Source: Haematococcus lacustris
Lineage: Eukaryota; Chlorophyta; Chlorophyceae; Chlamydomonadales; Haematococcaceae
DNA length: 64,000 bases
Reading direction: 5' to 3'
Assembly: GCA_030144725.1 (NCBI GenBank)
Contig: JASKMD010000006.1
Coordinates: forward strand, 8,250,949 to 8,314,948
Of the stretch, positions 19,786 through 29,092 are shown in pieces (position 1 is the first letter of the stretch; every line of letters begins with the position of its first letter). The notes beneath the pieces are model-generated. The model did not search any database and was not told the DNA's origin. It worked only from the letters and a program-made list of their open reading frames with translations. Position numbers and translations under genes: made by a program.

Positions 19786-21554
19786 CAGAAAATGACAGGA
19801 AACTGACCCCTGGTAATCAAAACGACGCCGTGTCTCAGCCACGTGATTTCTATTTATGCTTCGCACATCCCTGGATAAAGGACTCTTTCAGCTATGCGGT
19901 GCAGCTTGTATCATTAAATACTGTGCAGTGTGCTGGGTGCTATGGCGGCTCAAATCTTCACATTCAAATCCATGCACGTTTTGCTCATGCGGGCCTCGCC
20001 GCGAGAGACCGCCGCGACCGACGTGGCCCAGAAGCACCTGCGCACAGGGAGGCACAGTCGCCGCAGTCAAAACGGTTCACATGGCATGCCAAACCGATGT
20101 AACAGCGCCCCTCCACCCATGCTCAGAAATATGCAAGGTTGCTGCGATGCTTGACCCCTTCGTGAGCAGTACTGTTGGCCTGGCCACTCTGCAATGCCTC
20201 ACAAGGTGTGTATGCCATTGCTATGTTACCTTCCTCGACATGTTGGGTCCGATCCCTCCCGCCCGCCCCCCGCTTGCGTGTCAAGCTCGTGTACAGCTCC
20301 GCTGTGGCCCCCTGCTGCTCAGATGGAGGGGTGAGCATGCCAGGGGCGGCACCAGCACCAGCTGCCAGCTGCTGCCAGGGGGGGGCAGCAGGAGGGGTGG
20401 GCAGCCCAGGAGCGGCACCAGCAGCAGCTGCCAGCTGCTGCCAGGGGGGGGCAGCAGGAGGGGTGGGCAGCCCAGCACCAGCACCAGCACCAGCACCATG
20501 CTTCTGGCTCATACTTCTACACCATACTTCTGGCACCATACTTCTGGCATTCTGGGTTGAGAGGGGCTGGGGGGGGGTGGGAAGGGGTGGGAGGGGGTGG
20601 GAGGGGGTGGAGGGGGTGGGAGGGGCTGGGAGGGGCTGGGAGGGGCTGGGAGGGGGTGGGAAGGGTTGGCGGGGCAGTGAGGGGGCTAGGAGGGGGTGGG
20701 AGGGCAGTGAGGGGGCTGGGAGGGAGTGGGAGGGGCTGGGAGGGGCTGGGAGGGGCTGGGAGGGGGTGGGAAGGGTTGGCGGGGCAGTGAGGGGGCTAGG
20801 AGGGGGTGGGAGGGCAGTGAGGGGGCTGGGAGGGGCTGGGAGGGGTTGGGAAGGGGTGGCGGGGCAGTAAGGGGGCTGGGAGGGGGCGGGAGGGAGTGGG
20901 AGGCTTCTGCGGGGGCTGTGAGGTGGTGGGGCTGCAAGGGGGTTCGGCCGGAGTAGGCTAGTCAATCCTGCAAGGCAGAGTTGGGTCACGCCAAAGTCAA
21001 TTACGGCGGGCCTGATTGATGAACTGCCGTGCTTTCTTTTCCAGCAGCTGTGTCGTAGAGTTACGAACAGTTTAATAACTCGATATACTAAAAAGCCACA
21101 GTGGTCAGCTTACAACATGCCAATTTGTGCAAGGAGGTACTTTTCTGTGTGACTGGCGTGAGAGAGGAACGCACCTCCCACATAACCCTGCGCGTTTGAT
21201 GCAATGTCCAGTTATCACTGGCCCCACGACGGTCTTTCGACACCGCCTGCAGCAATGAAAGGCTCGCGGAGCAAGCCTGGCGGGCTGAATTTAGATTGTA
21301 CTTCTGGCTCGATAGCAGGCGCAGCTCCATCACTGATGCCGTTACATACCACTAGAACAATCGATAATGAGCAGCTGAGGTGTGTCCGCGCTCGCTTGCG
21401 CCGGCATGGACTCTGATGCAAGGATTAACGCGCCGCTTGCCAGTAGATGCGGAGTTATTCGCAGGTGCCAATGCAACAAACGCTACCGAAATCGGTGCAC
21501 TTCGTAGCGAGTAATTGCATGAAGATTACCAACCCCATGTTGGGGACTCCTGAC
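19767..21554 (-). mobile_element. DNA transposon, element 3 of the 5-bp-TSD family
   Basis: Left terminus GTCAGGTGTCCCCAAC (19767-19782), right terminus GTTGGGGACTCCTGAC (21539-21554). It is flanked by the pentamer CCGCA at 19762-19766 and at 21555-21559. It has the same orientation as element 1, with a minus-strand ORF, and shares the subterminal AAAATGACAG...GACCCCTGGTA with element 1 (about 16250 and 19790). A G-rich minisatellite spans about 20560-20930. Confidence 0.88.
20123..20989 (-). CDS. Pro-rich transposon protein (element 3, module deleted)
   Basis: A 288-residue frame that begins like the element 2 ORF (MTQLCLAGLTSLLRP versus MTRLCLAELTSLLRP) and ends with the same PPAAPPWQQLAA repeats and basic LTRKRGAGGRDRTQ segment, but lacks the DYS-TT-EEA module. 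The centre is a low-complexity Pro/Ser tract encoded by a minisatellite. Probably a non-functional deletion derivative. Confidence 0.4.
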   Translation of the reverse strand: MTQLCLAGLTSLLRPNPLAAPPPHSPRRSLPLPPAPSQPPYCPATPSQPLPAPPSPLTALPPPPSPLTAPPTLPTPSQPLPAPPSPSHSLPAPSLPSHPLLAPSLPRQPFPPPPSPSQPLPAPPTPSTPSHPLPPLPTPPQPLSTQNARSMVPEVWCRSMSQKHGAGAGAGAGLPTPPAAPPWQQLAAAAGAAPGLPTPPAAPPWQQLAAGAGAAPGMLTPPSEQQGATAELYTSLTRKRGAGGRDRTQHVEEGNIAMAYTPCEALQSGQANSTAHEGVKHRSNLAYF

Positions 21555-22807
21555 CCGCAGCCTGTTCTTGATGTCTGGGCAGGACAGCGAGGTCGGGAAG
21601 TCAGGGCCTTTCACGCGTCTGCGTGCGTGGGGTCAGGGTCAGGCATTACTTGCTGGTGCCTTTCACGCGTCTGCGTGCGTGGGCCCATAACCTTGTAGAG
21701 AGCGTAGGGACAGACGCGGCACTCACCTTAGGGTGCCGAGGTGTGCCCCTCTAACTGCCTTAAGACAGACAGTCTCACTCTCTCACTCTGCAGCCCTGAG
21801 TGCTGTCAAAACATGTCTCACACTTCCGGTGCTCAATATCTTTTGCACCAGGACATGTTCACAACATAACCTCCTCACCTCTCCACCCACCTATGCACCT
21901 CAAGGCAGACACCAAACTACCACGCCCGGTTGGCATGTTCACCCAACCTCCCTCAAATCAAAGGTCAGCTGCCGCGTGCAATTTCAAACAGTTCGATTGC
22001 TGGCTACGTTGCTACAATTCAGCAGCAACAGCAGCAGGAGCAGCAGCAGCCAACTGCGGCAGGGGCCTCACCAATAACTGAGGCCCGGCTCCAGGAGGTA
22101 CTGGCGCAAACACTGACACAGGCATAGAGCATGGAGGACTATGAATTGCTGGCTGGCAGCTGTCAGCTGGCCATTTGCCTCCCTGCTGCCTGCTGCTTGC
22201 TCAGCACCCACCATTCACCCCTCCACAAGGCTCACTAGTGTGTCCCACCTGCCCCCGACCCGCCTTGCATGGACTAAGGCAACAGTGATGGCCCCGACCC
22301 TGCTTTCATACCCACTACCCCAGCTCGCCGCCCTAAGCTCTTCGCTTGATGACCTCCACGGGTCAGCCTGGTGCGGTACGGCCTGCTCCGCCCTGGTGCC
22401 GTATGCCCTAACCTCTTCAGCTCTTCGCCTCCCTAAGCTCTTCCACAGGTCGGCCTGGTGCGGTGTGGCCTGCTTAGCCTTGATGCGCTTGGCCTGCTCA
22501 GGCCAACCCCAGGCCAGCAGCCCCCTCAACTCACAGCCCTCTCGCCCTGCCGGGCTCCTTACAACCCTCGTGGCCCAATCAAGGCAGGTTGGACCCCTTG
22601 AGCATTAAGCTCAGGGCACCGTTCTGGGATCTGGGAGGCCTCCTTGCAGCGCTTTCGGCGTGCTACTCATTTCCCCCACCCCTGACGGCAGCAAACGGTC
22701 ATGGGCACCAAGCAGACAGTCAGTCTGCACCAGTCACCCCTGCCAGCAGCAAAGAGTGAGTGGCAGCCTGACCTCAGGCTGCTGGCCCTCTTCTCCTCCG
22801 CCACGCC
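21555..22807. other. Region without a supported gene (3' flank of the E2 gene)
   Basis: Contains a duplicated GTGCCTTTCACGCGTCTGCG motif near 21610 and 21660, a CAG-rich patch (about 22020-22050), and two related segments (about 22340-22400 and 22420-22500) sharing TCGGCCTGGTGCGGT-like sequence. These look like degenerate repeat DNA. No ORF has a recognisable domain. The 3' untranslated region of the E2 gene is expected in the right-hand part. Confidence 0.5.
22559..22563 (-). terminator. Candidate TGTAA poly(A) signal of the E2 gene
   Basis: TGTAA on the minus strand, about 245 nt past the stop codon at 22808. This is the usual volvocine polyadenylation signal. Confidence 0.4.
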
Positions 22808-23536
22808 TCATGTCTTGCTGACCATGGCTGTATGCGCAGAATACAGCGGCACCAGCACCAGGGCCAGCACCACCACCGCAGCAGCCACCACCCACAAGCT
22901 GCTTGACGACGCTTCGCTGCCAGACCCTGACGCGCCTGCTGAGCCAGCACCCGCCGCCGCTCCTGCTGCTGGTGGTGCTGCTGCCGCCCCCTGTGGACCC
23001 CCAGCAGCATCTTGAGCCGCAGCCACCGCCTGCGGGCCTGCTGGCGGCGCATCACGACCCAGTCCACCCCCACCCCCACCCCCAGGCCCATGACCCAGGG
23101 TTTGCCCGGCCTGTGAACTATCCACCGCCAGCTCAGCATGGCTCTGGGTAGCAGCTGCAGCGGCGGCCTCTTGTGGGGCTGCCGAGGGGGCTGCTGGCTG
23201 TGCAGCCTGCTGCTGCCGTACCTCATGAGCCGCCACCCACTCGGGGAACAGTTTGCGAAACCTGCAGCATCAGGCACGCATGCGGGCTCTGAGCAGTGAG
23301 AACGGCATTGACCCAGCAGGACAAGGGTGGCATGGTGTCAGGGGAGAGGGAGTGTCAATTGCCAGCAGTCAGGGTCGAGGCTGCTGGGCTGCTGGTGGGC
23401 TGCTACATTAGCTTGGCCTGGACAGAGGCGAGCGGTAGGCAGCAGGGGTGGGACTTGGCAGTAGGTGAGACAGACACAAGGGCAGGGGCAGGGCTATGCC
23501 TGGCCCCTTGGTGCCCCCGCTGCTGCAACTGGCACC

Positions 23537-23603
<67 letters not shown>

Positions 23604-23620
23604 CTGGGCAGGCAGCTGGG

Positions 23621-23707
<87 letters not shown>

Positions 23708-24257
23708 CTGGGCAGGCAGCTGGGCAGGCAGCTGGGCAGGCAGCTGGGCAGGCAGCTGGGCAGGCAGCTGGGCAGGCAGGCAGGCAGCTGGGCAGGCAGC
23801 TGGGCAGGCAGCTGGGCAGGCAGCTGGGCAGGCAGCTGGGCAGGCAGCTGGGCAGGCAGGCAGGCAGCTGGGCAGGCAGCTGGGCAGGCAGCTGGGCAGG
23901 CAGCTGGGCAGGCAGCTGGGCAGGCAGCTGGGCAGGCAGCTGGGCAGGCAGCTGGGCAGGCAGCTGGGCAGGCAGCTGGGCAGGCAGGCAGGCAGCTGGG
24001 CAGGCAGCTGGGCAGGCAGCTGGGCAGGCAGCTGGGCAGGCAGCTGGGCAGGCAGCTGGGCACACGGAGTAACAGGCAGGCACATCAGGGGCTCACATTG
24101 GGCTCTTCATGTTGAAGGCCAGGGACTGTGCTGCCAGCTTCACTTTCTCTTCCTTGCTACTGTCGATGCTGCCGGTCGTGCGCTGCGTGTCGTTCATGAA
24201 GGAAAGCAGACCGGTCAGGATGGTGCCCACGCTCCTGGACACCACCCAGCAGCAGCA

Positions 24258-24292
<35 letters not shown>

Positions 24293-26123
24293 TGAGGAGA
24301 GCCATCCCAGCCCCTGCCCTGGAAACAAGCTGTAGCCCTTGCTATCAGCAGGGAGGTTGGGTGGCACTTGTGCTGTGTAGCATGGTGTTTTGTACAAGAG
24401 GTGCAGATGAACAGCGGGAACCCATGGCAGGGCTGTGGAGAGTGGAGAGTGTTGGGTGTGGAGTGAGCTGTGTTACGACTGCAGGGGTGTTTGCCCAGGA
24501 GGAGAACTGCAGGCTGGAGATCAGGCAGGTGGGCCAGTCAGATGGGTGGGGTGAGCAGAGGGCAGTCAGGCCAAGTGAAGATGTGAGGGAGCAAGGGCGT
24601 GAGGGCTAGGCTGGTAGGTGGGCAGGCAGCCAGTGGGTGGGTGGGCTGGCAAAGAGTGGTGTGACAAGGAGGGCCGCTGCAGGCCTTTTAGCCTAAGGAG
24701 CATCAGTCACAGCCACCACCACTACAGGGGCAGCGGCAGGCGGTGCCAGGTGCTGCTGAGGAACCCGGCAGGCCTTCTTAATATAAGCAGCTAAGCTACC
24801 CACCACATGGGGTTCCAGCCTGCATACAATACACACACAGAAACATGTGTATAGCAGCAGCAGCAGCAGCAACAGCAGCGGTGGCGGTGGCAGCAGCAGT
24901 ACTAGTAGAAGCAGACAGTCACGCTCAAGCAGCTGGTGTAATGGGGTGGAGATCCCTGACCCACTGGCACAGCAGCCCGGATGCATGCCGCACCAGCAGG
25001 GCCCCATCATGCTGCTTGCAATGTGCCTTCCGCATGCAGGTGTGTGCTGGCCTTGCAGCCCAGGCCCACGCTAGCTGGGTGGTCAGCCTTTGGCTGCAGC
25101 CTCCTAGTTCAAGTGCAGGTCCTCAGCCTGCAGGTGGGCGGGGAGCATGCCCGCCTGCTCATCCTCCCTACCCCCTCCCATCCTTTCCCCTCTCACTCCC
25201 TCACTCCCTCATCTCCTCACTCTCAGGGTGGAAGTCCGTCATGGACAGGCACAGCTTGGTGTTGGTGGCAAAGCGACCGTTGGGCGTGTACAAGCTGAGG
25301 CTAGGCGGCTTGAAGGGATACTCTGTTCAGCACCACACCAGCACACCCCTTACCCCGCGATGAAAACAGCAACAGCGACAGACACAGCGGCAGCAGCAAC
25401 ATCAACAGTGACAAAAAATGAAGAACCTGTAGCTGCCGCCGCCAGAACTCAGGTGGGGCATCACACTTTCACTAGCAACAGCAAGAGTGAAAGACTCATC
25501 ATCATCATCATCAGCAACAGCAGCAGCAGCGGCTGTAACCCAGGTTGAGCATCAGGGCCCCGTGGCCTTGGGAGCACATGAGGTGGGAGTGGCCGGAGCT
25601 GCGCCTGGACCTCCACCACCACTGTGGTACACCCCATACACCTGTGCAGGGAGCTGGGGCTGGCACCCTGCTAGAGCCCTGCAGGGTCCTGCTAGCCTGT
25701 GGCTAATACTGGCCCACAGGCTGCTGGATGCTGGTGCGAGCATCTGCGGCGGTGGCTGTACCTGGAGGGAATGCAATCTTGCCATGGTACACGCCATCCT
25801 TGAACTCGGAGGTACTATCGCCTTCTAGTACAAAGTGCCACTCCAGCAAATTGTTGGGTGAGGGGTGTGCAGTGATGTGTGGTACTGGCTCCTGCTCGCA
25901 GTGCAGGATGGGTTGACACCTGTTGCTTGAACTCCTTGGTGCTCTACTACGGCCGTGACCTTGGGTGCTTGCTCCCTACCTTCAACAAGCTCTTATACTC
26001 TTTTTGCAGCCTGCAAGCAGAGGACGCATTTTAAGCCGTGAGACTAGAAGCCCTGGTGCGATGCACGAAAGGGCAGGCAAGCGGAGCACACCTCGCCACA
26101 CACTGCTTGTTGTGCCCAGCCAT
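22808..26123 (-). CDS. UBC33/34-like: Tail-anchored ubiquitin-conjugating enzyme E2 (UBE2J2 / UBC33-34 type)
   Basis: ER-membrane E2 of the Ubc6 class, which passes ubiquitin to substrates of ER-associated degradation. Seven exons with fully consistent GT-AG borders and phases: 26092-26123, 25980-26010, 25762-25891, 25221-25322, 24804-24819, 24097-24234, 22808-23261. They encode 300 residues. The UBC fold includes RLQKEYKSLLK, EPVPHITAHPSPNNLLEWHF, GKIAFPPEYPFKPPSL, TPNGRF, the active-site Cys89 in KLCLSMTDFHPE, then SWNPMWSVGTILTGLLSFM and FRKLFPEW. The Ala/Gly-rich linker ends in one hydrophobic helix (LWVVAAAVVVLALVLVPLY), the tail anchor, with a short lumenal end. Exon 5 is only 16 nt and encodes the SWNPMW turn. 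Introns 5 and 6 hold a CAG repeat and a long CAGG-type array. The start was chosen because it splices in phase and gives the usual short N-terminus. Divergent from psbQ. Confidence 0.93.
23538..24061. repeat. (CAGG)n / CAGCTGGGCAGG compound array in E2 intron 6
   Basis: About 520 bp of CAGG tetranucleotides alternating with 12-bp CAGCTGGGCAGG higher-order units, inside the intron 23262-24096. Stop-free frames on both strands (RQAG, CLPA and similar) are artefacts of the repeat. Confidence 0.97.
24247..24291. repeat. (CAG)n trinucleotide repeat in E2 intron 5
   Basis: About 15 CAG units with one GAG interruption, immediately 5' (on the minus strand) of nothing coding: it lies just upstream of the acceptor of exon 24097-24234. 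Confidence 0.9.
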
Positions 26124-26274
26124 AGCTAGGCGGGCTGATTCGCTCGCACAGGGCTTGCACGGACAAAGTGGTGAAATTCACGCTTGTCATTGCCGAGTGG
26201 GGCGATCTTGCGAGTTGGGGGATTTGGTGTATAACCCTGCTGACTGCGACCACACGACACGGCAAGCACATCAA
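26124..26274. promoter_or_regulatory. Compact divergent promoter between the E2 gene and psbQ
   Basis: Only 151 bp separate the two start codons (26123 minus, 26275 plus), so both 5' untranslated regions and core promoters must lie here or overlap the neighbouring first exon. No clear TATA box is visible. Inferred from the gene layout. Confidence 0.6.
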
Positions 26275-28536
26275 ATGGCCACCGTTACCAAGATTGCCTG
26301 CCGGTAGGCTAGCTTTCTCTCGCTATCCCCAGTACTTCCCCACTTCATGTTAGTGGCACTTTCGCTCCCTGCGCTACAGGTCCCAGGTGTCTGCTCGCCC
26401 AGCATCGCGCAGGTGCGTAGATGCAGCTTATCAGCTTCTGTCCCTCTTTTGTCCCCCTAACAGCTCTTTCACCTCCTTCACTCGCTACTACAGGTCAGCG
26501 GTGGTGGTCCAGGCCTCTGCTGAGTCCCGGCGCGCGGTGAGTGTGGGCAGCGTGCAGGACGTGCCTTTGGCTGCAACATGTTGTCAGCATTGGACGACGG
26601 GCTCGCGTGTGTACAGGTCCTCGGTGGATTCCTAGCTGGCGTTGCAACCCTAGCTTCGGCGGGTGCTTCCCACGGCACCGCGACGCCCGTGGATCTCTTT
26701 GACGACCGCGTGGTTCGTGAGAAGGGCTTCGACATCATCTATGAGGCCCGTGACCTGGACTTGCCGCAATCTCAGCGGGACGGCTTCACCCAGGCACGGA
26801 AGGCACTAGACGAGACCAAGGAGCGTGTCCGCCTGAGTGAGGCCCGCATTGATGCCGATCTCCAGCCCTTCATTGAGAAGGCTTACTGGTAGGCAGCTAC
26901 GGTCAACGGCCGGGCACGATGCAAACCGTGCAGCCGGCACCATGCATAGGCAATGCTCGTGTGATACGTGCCCAAGTCAGACTGACTGCCAACGCGGGTG
27001 GTGGCTTCTGCATGTGTCTGAACACTGTCTGAGCTGCAGAGGTGCAGGTGGTGTTGTCTCTCAGCATCATGTGGCGCCCGCAAGCCATCTGGGTGTGCTT
27101 CTGCTGCTGCGCGCAGGACCGAGGCCCGTGAGCAGTTGCGGCGACAAGTGGGCACCCTCCGCTTTGACCTGAACGCTCTAGCCCAGACCAAGGCCAAGGA
27201 GGAGAAGAAGACAGCTCTAGAGCTCAAGAAGGACTTCATCTCCAAGGTCAGTGTGTTGTCACAAACACATGCCATTAGGGGCTGCCTCTCCCATATGCAT
27301 ACTTGCCTGATCAGGACCATGTGCTGAGCCGTGTGTCCACTGGCTAGCACCCAATACAGGTTGTGCGGTGCTGATTTGACAGCCACGCGTGTACAGGCAG
27401 CCATGTATGCAGGCAGGCAGGCCAGGCGCCCTCCCCTTCCCACAGCCTGGCACCCTACCCACAGCTAGCTAGCCAAGCGGTCCATCCCCCATCAGTATTC
27501 AAAGCAGATCAATCAGAGCGATCTGTTTCAGTCTTTGAGCTGTCATTGTGCTGATGCGGCGAGTGCTCCTAGGCAGCTTGTGAGGAGCCAGTTGCCAGCC
27601 GTGGTCTGCTTGCTAGGCTGTGTGGGTGACGCCCCCTAGAGCCTGCCTGCAAGTGTGGGTGCTGGCTGGCTGCAGCTGGGTGATGTGGTTTTTGGATACA
27701 CCCTGAAACTGCCAGCCCGGTGTGGCAGGAAGACAATTTTGCACCAGACTGGGAGGGTGCAACAGGGAAGGGCGAGGCGAGGCAAAGGGTGGGGCCCAGC
27801 AGGGCAGCAGTACAGTAGGAATGGACACCGCTGGCCAGGACCTGTGAATGAACTGGCTGAACACCTGTATACCAGTATCCTAGCTGCTGATCGTTCAAGG
27901 GAGTGCAGCTGAGCAGGCGCTCGCTGCAGTAGCACAGGCCGGGCTACAGCGGTGCACTGCTGCCCCTCGCCTGCCAAATGCTGCCTAGCCTGCCAAACCC
28001 TGTTGGCCTTGCCACCCCCTACTCAGCTTCCCATCCCCTGATATCCCCATCCTCTACTTCGCTTGTTTTCCTTCCTTGCCCTCCAGCTGCCCTCACGGGC
28101 TTCAGCTTCTGAAGGCTGGTGTGTATTCACCCGGGCCTAGCCCCCTCAGTGGGATCCATACCTACTGCCCCCATGCCCCCCTGCACTCACCACTCCTGAC
28201 CTGCCAACCCCACCCAGGCGTCTCTGCCTGTTTGCTGTCGTATGTAGTAACCTGCCTTGCTTGTGCCATGGGTCGGTAATGGGCAAGGCCCAGCAGCCAT
28301 ACCAAGCCACAAACTATACGGCGCAAACCCACCCTCTTCATCGTGGCATACTCTTGTGGCATCATACCTCATTGTCTAGCTACCTGACTAACTGACCTCC
28401 TGCCTGCCTGCCTGCCTGCTGCGCTCAGGTTGAGGCCCTGGACTTTGCGCTGCGCCAGAAGGACCAGAGCACCGCACTGAGCAAGCTGGAGGCCACCAAG
28501 TCCTCCCTGGACAGTGTGCTGGCTGCAGTGTTGTGA
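26275..28536 (+). CDS. psbQ: PsbQ, oxygen-evolving enhancer protein 3 precursor
   Basis: Extrinsic lumenal subunit of photosystem II that stabilises the oxygen-evolving complex. Six exons (26275-26303, 26380-26412, 26494-26536, 26617-26888, 27117-27246, 28429-28536) join in phase to a 204-residue precursor, close to the known algal length. The N-terminus is a plastid transit peptide ([20 protein letters not shown]). A twin-arginine lumen-targeting signal follows ([13 protein letters not shown], Arg33-Arg34), with a hydrophobic stretch and an ASAGAS cleavage region. The mature domain has the family blocks [57 protein letters not shown] and the C-terminal LDSVLAAVL. Introns split the transit peptide three times; intron 5 is 1182 nt and holds no gene. 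A TGTAA signal lies at 28829. Shares a 151-bp divergent promoter with the E2 gene. Confidence 0.96.
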
Positions 28537-28828
28537 TGTCATCATGCACTGCCAGCCCCCTGACCCCAGCCCTATACCGGGGGAAAGAGGGCCAGGCTTT
28601 GTACTTGATCATTGAGGCTGCTTTGAGTAACCAAATGTCGGCTCAAGTGGCATGATACCTGCTGCTCAGTCGAAGGGGGGGGGAGGTGAGGATTGGGGAT
28701 GGATGGTGTTGAATGGCGGCTTGTCAAATCGTGGACTACGGTGTTTGCAAGGGTTTACAATGGTGGAGATGAGAGTGGGGTTGGGCAGCGCAGCAATGCG
28801 GCTGTGTGACCTGTGGGCCGTGGGCCGT

Positions 28829-28833
28829 GTAAG
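28829..28833 (+). terminator. Candidate TGTAA poly(A) signal of psbQ
   Basis: TGTAA about 295 nt after the psbQ stop codon. Confidence 0.5.
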
Positions 28834-29092
28834 GATAGTGCCTGGATGCATCCCCCCCCCCTCCGTTGCTGCGGCATTGTACATCAAGCTTGCAGCGGGA
28901 AGCATCAAGGCTTACCAAAGCACAGCGCCTGTGGACCTTGGCCGTCACCTTTGAGAGGACAGGGAAAGCGCAGGGTCGCTTGGTATTGGTCTTGCCTCGT
29001 CGCAGTACAGTATGCCAGAGTGCGTCAGCCTCGTCGAAGTACAGTATGCCAGAGTGCTTCAGCCCCCTCGCCCCTTATTAAGGCCTCCATTA

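Noticed and set aside
23296..24335. Long open frames on both strands through the CAGG array (RQAG, CLPA, SCLP repeats)
   Set aside because: All frames of the repeat are open; the region lies in an intron of the E2 gene, whose splice sites fit exactly.
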